From contig NZ_JABBPK010000001.1 in the NCBI RefSeq assembly GCF_012933555.1, positions 3,512,001-3,576,000 of the forward strand: a DNA stretch of 64,000 nucleotides, in the 5' to 3' direction. Positions 26,912-38,082 of this stretch are shown piece by piece. This stretch comes from Niallia alba (GTDB lineage: Bacteria; Bacillota; Bacilli; Bacillales; Cytobacillaceae). Position numbers and translations under genes: made by a program. Below the pieces are notes generated by a model. The model was not told the origin of the DNA. It did not search any database and saw only the letters and a program-made list of their open reading frames with translations. The first letter of the stretch is position 1, and each line of letters opens with the position of its first letter.

Positions 26912-27400
26912 ATGAAAACACAAAAATGGTTCTCTGGTATCGTATTAATTGGTTTTGGATTTTATTTCATCTTAAAGGAATTTAATATTACCATTCTACC
27001 CAATCTATATACTTGGCCAACCCTATTAATCATCATTGGGATTGCTTTTCTTTTTCAGGGCTATGGTGGAAAGGATTATGGTGTAATTTTGCCAGGCGTA
27101 ATTTTAACTGGATTTGGTTTACATTTTCATTTAGTGAATAAGCTTGCTATTTGGCCGGATCACACGGGAACTTTTATCTTAATTATTGCACTTGGCTTTA
27201 TTCTTCAAAATCAGAAAACGGGACAAGGCTTGTTAAATGGGCTTTTATTTTTATTGCTAGCAGTTTTATTGCTTTTCTATCAAGAAATTCTTGGCTCACT
27301 AACATTCTTAAAAATTAGTCCCCATACTTTAAATAACTTGATCCCTATTCTATTTATTATTGTTGGCGGGTATTATTTAGTTTCGAAGAAGAGGAAATGA
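26912..27400 (+). CDS. LiaF/LiaI-type transmembrane protein
   Basis: A 162-residue protein counted from the ATG at 26912, which has GGAGG 6 bases upstream. Six hydrophobic segments occur in short pairs (GIVLIGFGFYFILKEF; TWPTLLIIIGIAFLFQG; GVILPGVILTGFGLHF; TFILIIALGFIL), the pattern of the LiaF transmembrane domain found in envelope-stress systems. The C-terminal cell-wall-active domain of LiaF is absent. It is a single gene, divergent from hemA, with no LiaRS-like two-component genes nearby. Function unknown. Confidence 0.65.
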   Translation: MKTQKWFSGIVLIGFGFYFILKEFNITILPNLYTWPTLLIIIGIAFLFQGYGGKDYGVILPGVILTGFGLHFHLVNKLAIWPDHTGTFILIIALGFILQNQKTGQGLLNGLLFLLLAVLLLFYQEILGSLTFLKISPHTLNNLIPILFIIVGGYYLVSKKRK

Positions 27401-27491
27401 AAGTTTATACATAGTATATGGGGTTTTGGAACATAACCTTCAGTGGGAATATTTGAAACAATAAGGATTCCTCACCTTATTAAACTCCAAC

Positions 27492-27544
27492 AAAAAAGAC
27501 TCACTTTCCTTTAACGTTAGTTAGAGGCAGTGAGTCTTTTTTTT
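27492..27544. terminator. Bidirectional terminator between the LiaF-like gene and ysxC
   Basis: AAAAAAGACTCACT and AGTGAGTCTTTTTT mirror each other over a loop of about 23 bases, with an A-run on one side and a T-run on the other. It serves the convergent genes ending at 27400 and 27543. Confidence 0.9.
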
Positions 27545-28130
27545 ATTTATTTGCTAAATGTTCTAGCAAGGACCAGACTTTGTCTTTTCCTTCTCCTGTT
27601 TCGGATGAGAATAGGATTAGGTAATCTTCTTGGCTTAATCCTAATGTCTCTTTTGTTACTTTTAAGTGTTTTTGCCATTGAGATTTTGATATTTTATCTG
27701 CTTTTGTAGCAATTACTACACAAGGTATTCCATAATGCTTCAAAAAGTCATACATTAAAATATCATCTGTAGTTGGCGGATGACGCAGATCTGTTATCAA
27801 TACAACTGCTTTTAATTGTTCTCTTGAGGTAAAATACGTTTCAAGCATTTTCCCCCATGCTTCTCGTTCCTTCTTAGAAACTTTTGCATATCCATAGCCA
27901 GGTACATCTACAAAATGCATAATTTCATTAATTAAATAAAAATTTAATGTTTGTGTTTTCCCTGGTTTGGACGAAATGCGAGCTAACGCTTTTCGTCCGA
28001 GCATCCGATTAATGAAGGAGGATTTACCAACATTCGATCTACCTGCTAAAGCAAATTCCGGTAGATTCCCTTCTGGATATTGACTTGGCTTTACGGCACT
28101 AATTACTATTTCTGCTTGATTAACTTTCAA
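27543..28130 (-). CDS. ysxC: Ribosome-biogenesis GTPase YsxC (EngB/YihA)
   Basis: A 195-residue GTPase needed for 50S subunit maturation. G1 is [15 protein letters not shown]3 is [13 protein letters not shown]4 is ATKADK and G5 is FSSETGEG. The gene starts within the last codons of lonA (4-base overlap), and the lonA-ysxC order matches B. subtilis. Confidence 0.97.
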   Translation of the reverse strand: MKVNQAEIVISAVKPSQYPEGNLPEFALAGRSNVGKSSFINRMLGRKALARISSKPGKTQTLNFYLINEIMHFVDVPGYGYAKVSKKEREAWGKMLETYFTSREQLKAVVLITDLRHPPTTDDILMYDFLKHYGIPCVVIATKADKISKSQWQKHLKVTKETLGLSQEDYLILFSSETGEGKDKVWSLLEHLANK

Positions 28131-30454
28131 AGATTTACACTTCCGTTCAACGCGTGTTTTAATACTTCATCTACATGTGAAACTAAAATAAAGTCTAGCT
28201 CTTCTCTTACACTTTCAGGAACATCATCGATATCCTTTGCATTATCTTTTGGAATGATGATGGTTTTTAAACCGGCACGGTGAGCACCAAGAGATTTTTC
28301 CTTTAATCCTCCAATTGGGAGAACTCTCCCTCTCAATGTTACCTCTCCTGTCATTCCAACCTCTTTCTTAATTGGTTTTCCAGAAAGAGCAGACACAAGC
28401 GCGGTTACCATTGTAATCCCTGCAGATGGACCATCCTTCGGTACTGCACCTTCTGGGACATGAATGTGAATGTCATATTTCTCATGGAAATTCGCATCGA
28501 TGCCTAACTCTTCTGATTTGGAACGTATATAGCTGAATGCTGCTTGAGCAGATTCCTTCATCACGTCACCTAATTTTCCTGTTAAGACTAACTTGCCTTT
28601 CCCAGGAGCCAAGGATACTTCAATTTGTAAAGTATCGCCGCCAACTGTAGTGTAGGCAAGACCAGTTGCAACGCCAACTTGATCCTCTTCTTCGGCCTGA
28701 CCGTAATGAAAAATTGGTTTACCAAGGAAGTCCTCTACATTTTTAGCAGTTATAACGACTTTTTTCTTTTCAGCAGTTACAATCATTCTAGCTGTTTTGC
28801 GGCAAATGGTTGCTAATTGTCTTTCTAAAGTACGTACTCCTGCTTCTCTTGTATATAATCGGACAATTCTTTGGATACTATCTTCTCTAATCTGCAGCTG
28901 AGATTTAGATAATCCATGCTCTTTAATTTGTTTAGGCAATAGATGATCTTTCGCAATATGAATTTTCTCGATTTCTGTGTATCCAGCAATTGAGATAATT
29001 TCCATTCTATCACGTAATGGTCCAGGAATGGTCGACAAATTATTGGCTGTTGCAATAAACATAACCTTCGATAAATCATAAGTTTCTTCAATATAATGAT
29101 CGCTAAAATTATGGTTTTGTTCTGGATCCAATACCTCTAGCATTGCAGAAGATGGATCCCCACGAAAATCATTGGACATTTTATCGATTTCATCTAACAA
29201 AAATACAGGATTTATCGTCTCTGCTTTTTTCATTCCTTGAATAATTCTACCTGGCATTGCTCCTACATATGTTCGTCTATGTCCTCTAATTTCTGATTCA
29301 TCGCGCACTCCCCCTAATGAGATGCGGACAAAATTCCGGTTCAAGGAGCGAGCTATCGAACGTGCCAGACTTGTTTTTCCTACTCCAGGAGGGCCAGCCA
29401 GACAAAGAATAGGACCTTTTAAAGAGTTTGTAAGCTTTTGTACAGCAAGATACTCTAATACTCTTTCTTTAACCTTTTCTAAGCCATGATGGTCGTCATT
29501 TAAGATTTTTTCCGCTTTAATAAGATCCAAATCATCTTCTGTTGCATTTGTCCATGGTAAAGCTAAGAGCCAATCAATATAATTACGAATGACGGAGCTT
29601 TCTGCTGAAGTAGAGGGAATTTTTTCGTAACGATCTAATTCCTTTAATGCGGTTACTTTTACATGGTCAGGCATACCGGACTCTTCAATCTTTTCAAGCA
29701 GTGTACTTACTTCACCAGTTTTGCCATCTTTGTCGCCTAATTCTTTTTGGATGGCTTTCATTTGTTCGCGTAAATAGTATTCCTTTTGTGTTCTTTCCAT
29801 TGATTTTTTTACGCGCTGACCAATTTTTTTCTCGAGGTTTAAAACCTGTTTTTCATTTTGAATGATATCAATAACATAGTTCATTCTTTGTTTATTATTT
29901 AATGTTTCTAAAATCTGCTGTTTTTCTTTTAATTTTATAGGCAGATGGGAAGCAATAATATCAGCCATTCTGCCTGGCTCTTCCATATCGGAAACTGTTG
30001 CATATGTTTCTTGCGATATTTTTTTAGAAATTTTTATGTATTGCTCAAAATACTGAAGCATTGTTCTCATTAATGCCTCATCTTCTACATCTTTAGTATT
30101 CTCTTCTTCATATATACGTAGTCTTGCCGCAAAATAACTTTCTTCCTCAATCAATTCTTCCAGCTCTGCTCTTTGTATTCCTTCAACCAGGACTCTAATT
30201 GTTCCATTTGGTAACTTTAGCATTTGTTTCACTTTTGTCAAAGTTCCCATTTTGTATAGATCTTCTTCTTCAGGTTCGTCTATATCCATATCCTTTTGCA
30301 TTGTAAGAAAAATTAAATGGTCTTCTACCATTGCTTTTTCGAGAGCCTGCACTGACTTATCACGACCAACATCTAAATGAAGCACCATCGTCGGGTAAAC
30401 CAGTAAACCTCGAAGCGGCAGGAGGGGGACTATTGTTTTTTTATTTTCCTCCAT
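28127..30454 (-). CDS. lonA: ATP-dependent Lon protease (LonA)
   Basis: A 775-residue cytosolic AAA+ protease. It has the N-terminal LAN domain ([20 protein letters not shown]), a coiled-coil linker, Walker [16 protein letters not shown], Walker [12 protein letters not shown], and the Ser-Lys dyad in [11 protein letters not shown] and [14 protein letters not shown]. Length is normal. Cotranscribed with ysxC. An extra 580 bases with a terminator separate it from lonB. Confidence 0.98.
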   Translation of the reverse strand: MEENKKTIVPLLPLRGLLVYPTMVLHLDVGRDKSVQALEKAMVEDHLIFLTMQKDMDIDEPEEEDLYKMGTLTKVKQMLKLPNGTIRVLVEGIQRAELEELIEEESYFAARLRIYEEENTKDVEDEALMRTMLQYFEQYIKISKKISQETYATVSDMEEPGRMADIIASHLPIKLKEKQQILETLNNKQRMNYVIDIIQNEKQVLNLEKKIGQRVKKSMERTQKEYYLREQMKAIQKELGDKDGKTGEVSTLLEKIEESGMPDHVKVTALKELDRYEKIPSTSAESSVIRNYIDWLLALPWTNATEDDLDLIKAEKILNDDHHGLEKVKERVLEYLAVQKLTNSLKGPILCLAGPPGVGKTSLARSIARSLNRNFVRISLGGVRDESEIRGHRRTYVGAMPGRIIQGMKKAETINPVFLLDEIDKMSNDFRGDPSSAMLEVLDPEQNHNFSDHYIEETYDLSKVMFIATANNLSTIPGPLRDRMEIISIAGYTEIEKIHIAKDHLLPKQIKEHGLSKSQLQIREDSIQRIVRLYTREAGVRTLERQLATICRKTARMIVTAEKKKVVITAKNVEDFLGKPIFHYGQAEEEDQVGVATGLAYTTVGGDTLQIEVSLAPGKGKLVLTGKLGDVMKESAQAAFSYIRSKSEELGIDANFHEKYDIHIHVPEGAVPKDGPSAGITMVTALVSALSGKPIKKEVGMTGEVTLRGRVLPIGGLKEKSLGAHRAGLKTIIIPKDNAKDIDDVPESVREELDFILVSHVDEVLKHALNGSVNL

Positions 30455-30890
30455 GACGTTGCACCTCCAGCTTTAAAAAATCCCTTTCCATTTATCGCCT
30501 ATTTAAAATAGTTTTTGCGATATAGGCAACCTTTGCATTCTAATGCTTTGTACAATTCTATCTTATTTATGAAAATGTGTCTATTAACTAGAGTTATTAG
30601 ACAAGCAGTAAAAATAGAACTACTTCCTAACTTCCATTTTTTACTCATTCTAATGCATCATGTCTACTTAAAGAAAAACACGAGAAGAGAAAAATGAAAG
30701 GTTACACTCAAAAACAAACCTTCCTTAATAAAATGGCTTATTTAGGCGATTTCCATTCAAAAAAGAAAAAGATCAATGCCTATTCTTATTTACTCAATTA
30801 TATAATAATATTTGTATTTAATAAAATGTAGCATTCTTTTAAGGGTAAATTGTATTCCAGAATCATGCCTCTTATTCAAATTATATTCAC

Positions 30891-30936
30891 AAAAAAACTG
30901 CCGACTAACTTTCACTTAACAGAATTAGTCGACAGT
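30891..30936 (-). terminator. Terminator of lonB
   Basis: ACTGCCGACTAAC pairs with TTAGTCGACAGT (one mismatch) and is followed on the minus strand by seven T (30891-30897). It lies about 100 bases past the lonB stop. A second small hairpin (ACAATGCT/AGCATTGT, 30938-30962) lies between. The rest of 30455-31033 shows no credible gene. Confidence 0.85.
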
Positions 30937-31033
30937 GACAATGCTTTAATGACAGCATTGTTTAAAATTTATCCCACTCTTTACGGGCTAGAGTTGAGGA
31001 AAACCCCTCTGAAGGAAGTTTTCTTTTATGAAA

Positions 31034-32707
31034 TTAAATGCTCTCTTTCTTTGTTAATGCAATCGTGGAAGCTGGAATTGCTTCTTCTCCCCATTCTTCC
31101 TTAAGCAATGCATGCTCTAGCACTTCAGTTAAAGATTCGACAGGAATAATTGTAATATCCTTTATTTCCTCTAAAATAGCTTGCATATTCTCTTGTGGAA
31201 TGATAACTTTTTGCACACCAGCAGCCTTTGCGGCTTTCACTTTCGCGATTACCCCTCCGATAGGCTTTACTTTGCCATGAATACTTATTTCTCCTGTCAT
31301 CGCCACTTTCCGATCCACAGGTTGCTTGTAGATGGCAGAATAAATACCTGTAGCCATTGAAATGCCTGCAGAAGGTCCGTCAATTGGAATACCACCTGGA
31401 AAATTAACATGAATATCAAATTGGCCGGCAGGAACATCCATTGATCGTAAAACAGTGATAACATTTTCGATGGAGCCCTTCGCCATGCTTTTTCTTCTAA
31501 TGGATTTCCCTTGTCCACCAATGCTTTCTTCTTCTACAATTCCGGTTATATTAATGCTTCCTTTTCCATCCTTTACGGGAATAACCGTCACTTCGATTTC
31601 CAGTAAAGCCCCTATATTCGCACCGTACACAGCTAAGCCATTAACGAATCCAATTGCGGAATGATCGTTAATTTTTCTTTCCATCCTTGGTGAGAGCTGA
31701 CTGGAGTGAATGACCCATTCTACTTCATCATCTTTAATAAAGTCACGATCTTCTCCAATTGCAAGTCCAGCAGAAATCTGTACCATATTAACTGCTTCTC
31801 TCCCGTTTCTGGCATATTCAGAAAGTGTATCAAGGGCTTTCTCACTTATTTTCATCTTCACTTTATCAGCAGCTTTTTTGCCAATTTGGATAACTTCTTC
31901 TTTTGTTAATTCTCGGAAAAACACTTCCATACATCTAGAACGAATGGCTGGAGGTATTTCATTTGGTGTACGAGTCGTCGCCCCTATTAATCGGAAATCG
32001 GCTGGTAATCCATTTTTAAAAATATCATGGATATGGGATGGAATCTGCGTATTCTCTTCATTATAGTAGGCACTTTCTAGAAAAACTTTTCGGTCTTCTA
32101 ATACTTTTAATAACTTATTCATTTGAGTTGGATGTAATTCTCCAATTTCATCAATAAACAGTACCCCACCATGTGCATTTGTAACTGCTCCTTGTTTTGG
32201 TTGTGGAATACCAGCTTGTCCCATTGCTCCAGCTCCTTGATAAATTGGATCGTGAACCGAGCCGATTAATGGATCTGCTATACCTCTTTCATCAAACCTA
32301 GCTGTCGTCGCATCTAATTCCACAAACACAGAATTCGGCTTAAATGGGGATTTCTGATTCTTCTTCGCTTCTTCTAATACAAGTCTAGCTGCTGCTGTTT
32401 TCCCCACCCCTGGCGGTCCGTAAATAATAACATGCTGTGGATTTGGACCACATAACGCGGCTCTTAATGATTTAATTCCATCCTCTTGTCCCACAATATC
32501 CGAAAAGCTTGTTGGACGTACTTTTTCAGAAAGTGGTTCTGTTAATGAAATCGCACGCATTTTTCTTAATTGATCCATTTCTTTTTTTGATTCCCTGTCT
32601 ATCGAAACCTTCTGTGTTCTCTGACTCTTTAATAAGTTCCAGAAATAAAGTCCGATAATAATCCCAAAGAATAATTGTACAAATAAAGCGATCTCCGCCC
32701 AACTCAT
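31034..32707 (-). CDS. lonB: ATP-dependent Lon-type protease LonB (membrane-anchored)
   Basis: A 557-residue AAA+ protease with an N-terminal membrane anchor (EIALFVQLFFGIIIGLYFW), Walker [17 protein letters not shown], Walker B GVLFIDEIGELH and the Ser-Lys dyad in IPIDGPSAGISM and IGGVIAKVKAAKAAG. In B. subtilis LonB is forespore-expressed and localised to the spore membrane. The clpX-lonB-lonA order is conserved. Confidence 0.95.
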   Translation of the reverse strand: MSWAEIALFVQLFFGIIIGLYFWNLLKSQRTQKVSIDRESKKEMDQLRKMRAISLTEPLSEKVRPTSFSDIVGQEDGIKSLRAALCGPNPQHVIIYGPPGVGKTAAARLVLEEAKKNQKSPFKPNSVFVELDATTARFDERGIADPLIGSVHDPIYQGAGAMGQAGIPQPKQGAVTNAHGGVLFIDEIGELHPTQMNKLLKVLEDRKVFLESAYYNEENTQIPSHIHDIFKNGLPADFRLIGATTRTPNEIPPAIRSRCMEVFFRELTKEEVIQIGKKAADKVKMKISEKALDTLSEYARNGREAVNMVQISAGLAIGEDRDFIKDDEVEWVIHSSQLSPRMERKINDHSAIGFVNGLAVYGANIGALLEIEVTVIPVKDGKGSINITGIVEEESIGGQGKSIRRKSMAKGSIENVITVLRSMDVPAGQFDIHVNFPGGIPIDGPSAGISMATGIYSAIYKQPVDRKVAMTGEISIHGKVKPIGGVIAKVKAAKAAGVQKVIIPQENMQAILEEIKDITIIPVESLTEVLEHALLKEEWGEEAIPASTIALTKKESI

Positions 32708-33106
32708 AAAAATTTACCTCCTGAAATCATGTTGTTTAAAACAGCTTACAAGTATTAGCTTCCTTCACAATCCACTTAGAAAGCTTGCTAATAACTTGGA
32801 GCGTTTCCTTCAATGGTTAGCGATTATGTATCTATCTCTATTGCTTTGAACAAGAAGGAATCATTCTCAATCCCACCCACGTCCAGCTTGAAGATAGAGA
32901 AGCTAGGTGACTATTTGAGAAAATACACAAATAGCCCTTTAACTAAAGACTCTATACATAATGGTGCCTTGTCTTTAAAAAATAGTATCTCCTTCCCTTT
33001 GTTGGAATAAACAAGATTTCATGGAAAAAAATAAGGAGAAGTAATGGAGGTGGAAAGAAATGAAGAGGAGAATCATCTAATATCGTTTTTCATCCTACTT
33101 TGTCAC
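32708..33106. other. Intergenic region between lonB and clpX, nothing firm
   Basis: About 400 bases without a supported gene. A 65-codon plus-strand ORF (32813-33010) has no convincing ribosome binding site and no recognisable sequence. The segment CCAGCTTGAAGATAGAGAAG then CTAGGTG (around 32883) shares words with 46850-46950 and may be part of a degenerate dispersed repeat; this is weak. The lonB promoter should be here; none chosen. Confidence 0.3.
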
Positions 33107-33148
33107 AAAAAAAAGAACCAACGATAAATGATATATCGATTGATTCTT
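33107..33148 (-). terminator. Terminator of clpX
   Basis: Imperfect stem AGAACCAACGAT / ATCGATTGATTCT with a run of A at 33107-33114, which becomes the U-tract on the minus strand, 15 bases after the clpX stop. Confidence 0.75.
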
Positions 33149-33162
33149 TCACATAACTGTTG

Positions 33163-34428
33163 TTAAGCAGAAGTTTTTGTTTCTTTATCCACTACTGTTC
33201 CGTCTTCTAGAACAAGCTTAGGAGAAGCATTATCTGTTACTGTTTCTTTTGTAATGATACATTTAACAATATCATCTCTTGAAGGCAGTTCAAACATCAC
33301 GTCTAACATAATTCCCTCAATAATAGAACGTAATCCACGTGCACCTGTTTTTCTTTCAATTGCTTTTTTCGCAATTTCATTAAGTGCCTCTTGTTCAAAT
33401 TCTAATTCGACATTGTCCAATTCAAGCATTTTCTTAAATTGTTTAACTAACGCATTTTTTGGTTTTGTTAAAATTTCCATCAATGCTTCTTCGTCTAATT
33501 GACCCAGACTAGCAATAACAGGAAGACGACCAATAAATTCAGGAATTAACCCGAAGCGTAATAAATCTTCTGGAAGTACTTTAGCTAATAGATCTTTATC
33601 TTCTACTTCAGCCTTTTTACCATCAGAACCAAACCCAATTACTTTTTGGCCTAGACGTCTTTTAATGATTGGTTCAATACCATCAAATGCACCACCACAA
33701 ATAAATAGAATATTCGTTGTGTCAATTTGAATAAATTCTTGATGAGGATGTTTTCTGCCACCCTGAGGCGGAACACTTGCTACTGTACCCTCTAGAATTT
33801 TTAATAATGCTTGTTGAACCCCTTCACCAGAAACATCTCTCGTAATAGAAGGATTCTCTGATTTACGTGCTACTTTATCAATTTCATCAATATAAATAAT
33901 ACCTTTTTCAGCTTTCTCTACATCATAATCTGCAGATTGGATTAATTTTAAGAGAATATTTTCTACATCTTCCCCTACATATCCAGCTTCTGTTAAACTA
34001 GTTGCATCTGCAATAGCAAACGGTACATTTAAAATTCTTGCTAGTGTTTGTGCAAGAAGTGTTTTACCACTACCAGTTGGCCCAATTAACGCAATATTAC
34101 TTTTAGATAATTCCACATCATCAATTTTGCTATTTGAATTAATGCGCTTGTAATGGTTATACACGGCAACAGAAAGTGCTTTCTTCGCTTGATCCTGACC
34201 AATTACATATTCGTTAAGGATATCGCGAATTTCTGCTGGTTTCGGTACATCTTTAAATTCTACTTCTTCTTCTGTACCTAATTCTTCTTCAACGATTTCT
34301 GTACATAGTTCTATACATTCATCACAAATGTATACACCAGGACCAGCAACTAATTTACGAACTTGATCCTGTGTCTTTCCGCAGAATGAACACTTTAACT
34401 GGCCTTTTTCGTCATTAAATTTAAACAT
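33163..34428 (-). CDS. clpX: ClpX, ATP-binding unfoldase subunit of ClpXP
   Basis: About 421 residues counted from the ATG at 34428 ([17 protein letters not shown]), preceded by AAGGGGTG; the frame continues upstream but homology does not. The N-terminal zinc domain has the four cysteines of CSFC and CDEC. Walker A is [16 protein letters not shown], Walker B is [11 protein letters not shown], and the pore/IGF-type loop region is [10 protein letters not shown]. It unfolds substrates for ClpP. Downstream of tig, as in B. subtilis. Confidence 0.98.
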   Translation of the reverse strand: MFKFNDEKGQLKCSFCGKTQDQVRKLVAGPGVYICDECIELCTEIVEEELGTEEEVEFKDVPKPAEIRDILNEYVIGQDQAKKALSVAVYNHYKRINSNSKIDDVELSKSNIALIGPTGSGKTLLAQTLARILNVPFAIADATSLTEAGYVGEDVENILLKLIQSADYDVEKAEKGIIYIDEIDKVARKSENPSITRDVSGEGVQQALLKILEGTVASVPPQGGRKHPHQEFIQIDTTNILFICGGAFDGIEPIIKRRLGQKVIGFGSDGKKAEVEDKDLLAKVLPEDLLRFGLIPEFIGRLPVIASLGQLDEEALMEILTKPKNALVKQFKKMLELDNVELEFEQEALNEIAKKAIERKTGARGLRSIIEGIMLDVMFELPSRDDIVKCIITKETVTDNASPKLVLEDGTVVDKETKTSA

Positions 34429-34745
34429 GCCTTCACCCCTTAAAACTTCTTTTTGTATATTTTTACCGTTACGGATTATTATTTGTTCAGAAACAAATTT
34501 TACTTTTTTCAACAGTTATGTATTGAATTGTATCACATGATAGTAATGTACAGGAAATAATACAACTCGGGTAATCAGTCCTCTATCATCCAATAACGGT
34601 AAAATGTATGTACTTCCTTAAGCATAACCAGATTTTGCTTCTTTAAATCTGGAAATATTATCTCTTTCGTTAGTTGTATATTCCTGTACGGTTAGAGTAA
34701 CTTATATTATAGTTACCCATATTATATGTTATTTAACACTAATAT

Positions 34746-34780
34746 AAAACTAAGGCACGAAATAGTCGCGCCTTAGTTTT
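34746..34780. terminator. Terminator of tig
   Basis: AAAACTAAGGC and GCCTTAGTTTT form an 11-bp perfect stem with a 13-base loop, 15 bases past the tig stop. T-tracts exist on both strands. Confidence 0.85.
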
Positions 34781-34794
34781 TTTACTTACTTCTA

Positions 34795-36081
34795 TTATGC
34801 AACAGTTTTGCTGTTTTCTACAAGGAAATCGATTGCTTTTCTCATTTTTATGTCCATTTGTAAGTTTTCTACGCCACCAAGTGCTTGTTTAATAGCATCT
34901 ACTGGCATATTGTACATTTGAGACATGTTTTCAAGTTCAGCATTAACTTCTTCTTCTGTCACTTCGATGTTTTCTGCAGCAACAATTGCTTCAAGAGTTA
35001 AGTTAGAACGAACACGTTTTTCAGCATCTTCTTTCATTTGATCTTTAAGAGCTGCTTCATCTTGTCCTGAGAACTGGAAGTATAACTCAAGATTCATACC
35101 TTGCATTTGTAAACGTTGTTCAAATTCGCTCATCATGCGATCAATTTCTGTATCAACCATAGCAGATGGAATATCAATTGTTGCATTTTCAGAAGCTTTT
35201 TCTACAACTGTATCACGAACTGTATGCTCTGCTTGATGTTTTTTATCGTTTTCTAAACGAGTTTTAATTTTTTCTTTTAAATCAGCCAATGTTTCAGCTT
35301 CTTCATCTACATCTTTAGCAAACTCATCATCTAATTCAGGAAGTTCTTTTCCTTTAATTTCATGAACTGTTACTTTAAATGTAGCAGGTTTTCCAGCTAA
35401 ATCTTCAGCATGGTATTCTTCTGGGAATGTAACTTCAACTTCTTTTGATTCGCCAGTAGCAACGCCTACTAATTTTTCTTCAAAACCAGGAATAAATTGA
35501 CCTGAACCAAGTTCTAATGAGAAGTTTTCAGCAGTTCCGCCTTCAAAAGCAACTCCATCTTGGAATCCTTCGAAGTCCATAACAACTGTATCTCCTAATT
35601 CAGCAGTACCGTCTTCTTTTACTACTAATTCAGCTTGTTTTTCTTGCAATGCTTTAATTTCAGCTTCTACTTCTTCATCTGTAACAGTTGTTTCTACAGC
35701 AGGTACTTCTAAACCTTTGTATTCGCCTAATGTTACTTCAGGCTTAACTGTAACAGTCGCTTTGAAGATTAATGCTTTTCCTTTTTCGATTTGTTCTACA
35801 TCAATTTCAGGACGATCAACTGGCTCAATTCCAGCTTCTTCAATTGCATTTGCATAAGCTTCTGGTAAAAGAATATCAATTGCATCTTGGTATAAAGATT
35901 CAACACCAAAACGTTGTTCGAACATTCCACGTGGAATTCTACCTTTACGGAATCCTGGAATATTTACTTGCTTAACTACTTTTTTAAATGCAAGATCTAA
36001 ACCTTCGTTTAGTTTTTCTGCATCTAATTCAATTGTAAGAACGCCGCGGTTCCCTTCTAAAACTTCCCATTTAGCTGACAT
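34795..36081 (-). CDS. tig: Trigger factor (ribosome-associated chaperone and prolyl isomerase)
   Basis: About 428 residues counted from the ATG at 36081 ([13 protein letters not shown]). The ribosome-docking signature is [17 protein letters not shown] (around residue 43). The FKBP-type PPIase domain follows ([19 protein letters not shown]), then the C-terminal helical chaperone domain. GGAGGG precedes the start. Monocistronic, upstream of clpX. Confidence 0.97.
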   Translation of the reverse strand: MSAKWEVLEGNRGVLTIELDAEKLNEGLDLAFKKVVKQVNIPGFRKGRIPRGMFEQRFGVESLYQDAIDILLPEAYANAIEEAGIEPVDRPEIDVEQIEKGKALIFKATVTVKPEVTLGEYKGLEVPAVETTVTDEEVEAEIKALQEKQAELVVKEDGTAELGDTVVMDFEGFQDGVAFEGGTAENFSLELGSGQFIPGFEEKLVGVATGESKEVEVTFPEEYHAEDLAGKPATFKVTVHEIKGKELPELDDEFAKDVDEEAETLADLKEKIKTRLENDKKHQAEHTVRDTVVEKASENATIDIPSAMVDTEIDRMMSEFEQRLQMQGMNLELYFQFSGQDEAALKDQMKEDAEKRVRSNLTLEAIVAAENIEVTEEEVNAELENMSQMYNMPVDAIKQALGGVENLQMDIKMRKAIDFLVENSKTVA

Positions 36082-36296
36082 ACTATAAATTCCCTCCAAC
36101 AATCTATTCTACTTTTTCATTACTTCTACTAATGTATAGATTAACTTCTTTATTATTGTTTGGCTACTGTTTTTAATGAAACAGAAAGAACCTCCTAATG
36201 GGAAAAAAGTTATCTAGTAAGAAATATACATCTTCGCATTTTCTAAATGCAACCATTACATTATATCATACGTTCCAGTTGTTTCAACATCCTTGC

Positions 36297-37319
36297 CTAA
36301 ATATTAGGATAAGAAATTTGCTCCAGTTGATTAATAAACGTTTTTGCTTGTTCTAAATCATCCTCTTTGACTCCATATAATACAAGGATTTCTTCTCCCT
36401 CTTCTTGTCCAAAATACTGATTTACAACCGAATGATAAGCCGCTGCCCATGTTTCTTCACTGTAATCGTCTAGCGTGAATGGGTAAAGCAAAAAAATTTG
36501 TCGATCTATTAACATTTTAATATTTTCGAACAAAATAGGGTCATTGCTTTCCACATAATCGATAAGAATACTAGTTATTTTTTGGTATTGCTCCTGTTCT
36601 TTCATATCCTTTAGTGCAGTTGGTTTAATCACAATTGTTCGATTAAACTTCTGAATCACTACTTCTTTCTCATATTCTTGCTCTTGTAAAATATTGATTA
36701 ACATCGTTTTTAAAAATGGATTTTTTTCCTCATCTCGAAGGTATAGTTCTACTTCTTCTATATATGCTCGAATGTTTTGAGTGGACATTTTAGCTATAAG
36801 AAGCATCTGTTCCTGCGGATTTTCTAATTCCATTAAATTCGTATGTGCATCTAATGGTTCTTCTTCGCTATAATCGTCCTTATCCACCGGGGAAGAAGAA
36901 TCAGCCATCTTCCTGCTAAATATAAGCATTTTAGAAAAGTGTTCGATTTTATTTGCCGGAATTTGGTGTTCTTCTAGCAGCACTTCAATAGTAGTAACTA
37001 TCTCTTCATATTCATGTAGCTGTACGAGAATCATGATATACAAATCTAGGACTTGGATATAGTCGCCCTGATCCTCTTTAAGCATTTCTTTCGCTATCTG
37101 TTTTGCCTGATCCAATAAACCTAATTCATAGTAAGAGAGAATAAGGCCAATGTTTATATCACTATGGACTGGATTTCTCTCTTTTGCTTCTTCTAAAAAT
37201 GAAACAGCCTCTTTAAAGCGCTTTTCTTGAATAGCGTCTAATCCTTTTTGCAATAAACGTTTATCTAAATCGGGGAAAAAAATAACGTTATCCTTTTTTT
37301 CCTGCTCCCGTTTCTTCAT
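36297..37319 (-). CDS. ysoA: TPR-repeat protein YsoA
   Basis: A 340-residue soluble protein with two clear TPR-like helical repeats near the N-terminus (GLDAIQEKRFKEAVSFLEEA; NIGLILSYYELGLLDQAKQI). The remainder is acidic and helical. Length and position between tig and leuD agree with B. subtilis YsoA (a DUF3196-type protein). Function unknown; TPRs suggest a scaffold. Confidence 0.8.
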   Translation of the reverse strand: MKKREQEKKDNVIFFPDLDKRLLQKGLDAIQEKRFKEAVSFLEEAKERNPVHSDINIGLILSYYELGLLDQAKQIAKEMLKEDQGDYIQVLDLYIMILVQLHEYEEIVTTIEVLLEEHQIPANKIEHFSKMLIFSRKMADSSSPVDKDDYSEEEPLDAHTNLMELENPQEQMLLIAKMSTQNIRAYIEEVELYLRDEEKNPFLKTMLINILQEQEYEKEVVIQKFNRTIVIKPTALKDMKEQEQYQKITSILIDYVESNDPILFENIKMLIDRQIFLLYPFTLDDYSEETWAAAYHSVVNQYFGQEEGEEILVLYGVKEDDLEQAKTFINQLEQISYPNI

Positions 37320-37433
37320 CCTATTAACCGCCTATACATTCTTTTTGTTGCTAGTGTAGCTTTTTTTCTTATTGGATGCAACCTGCATTTTCATTTATAC
37401 GTTAAATATAAATGACCGAACCAAGCGCAAAAG

Positions 37434-37464
37434 AAAAGACCCTTAAGACTAGAAAGGGTCTTTT
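37434..37464 (-). terminator. Terminator of the ilv-leu operon
   Basis: Perfect arms AAAAGACCCTT and AAGGGTCTTTT. The minus-strand tail is TTTTCTTTTG. It lies 14 bases past the leuD stop. Confidence 0.9.
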
Positions 37465-37477
37465 AACATTTTATAAA

Positions 37478-38068
37478 CTATTTTGGAACAGCTATATTTT
37501 CGTATTCTGCTATTTTATCACTGTATTGAAGTGTGATTTCGATCTCATCCCAGCCATTTATCAGCATCTTTTTCCAATAAGGATGGATAGAAAAAGTTGC
37601 GGAAAAGCCTAAGTCATCCTCTACTTTTTCTTCTTCAAGATTAATATGAAGGAAATAGGGTTGATTTTGTGCAGCTTTCAAAAGGTATTCCACTTCATCT
37701 GTCTGTAATTGAATTGGAAGCATCCCATTTTTTAAACAATTTTGATAAAAAATATCTGCAAAAGACGGGGCGATGACAACAGAAAATCCAAAGTCCTGGA
37801 GAGCCCAGGGAGCATGCTCTCTTGACGATCCGCAACCAAAGTTTTTATTGGCGATCAAAATAGATGCCCCTTGATTTTCAGGTAAGTTTAGTTCAAATTT
37901 AGGATTCGGTTCTCCATTTTTCAAATAGCGCCAATCGAAAAAAGCAAATCTGCCGAATCCAGTCTTTTCAATACGCTTCAAAAATTGCTTCGGGATAATC
38001 TGATCTGTATCCACATTTACTCGATCCATCGCTACTGCTTTTTCGTAAAGCTTTTTAAAACCACTCAT
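37478..38068 (-). CDS. leuD: 3-isopropylmalate dehydratase small subunit
   Basis: A 196-residue swivel-domain subunit that pairs with LeuC to isomerise isopropylmalate. It shows VNVDTDQIIPKQFLKRI, NFGCGSSREHAPWAL and FADIFYQNCLKNGMLPI. Last gene of the operon, 14 bases after leuC. Confidence 0.97.
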   Translation of the reverse strand: MSGFKKLYEKAVAMDRVNVDTDQIIPKQFLKRIEKTGFGRFAFFDWRYLKNGEPNPKFELNLPENQGASILIANKNFGCGSSREHAPWALQDFGFSVVIAPSFADIFYQNCLKNGMLPIQLQTDEVEYLLKAAQNQPYFLHINLEEEKVEDDLGFSATFSIHPYWKKMLINGWDEIEITLQYSDKIAEYENIAVPK

Positions 38069-38082
38069 TGCAAATTCCTCCT

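Noticed and set aside
30515-31104. Small plus-strand ORFs upstream of lonA
   Set aside because: Short, overlapping the lonB terminator and lonB antisense; no supporting signals.
32813-33010. 65-codon plus-strand ORF between lonB and clpX
   Set aside because: No convincing ribosome binding site, no family resemblance, biased low-complexity content.
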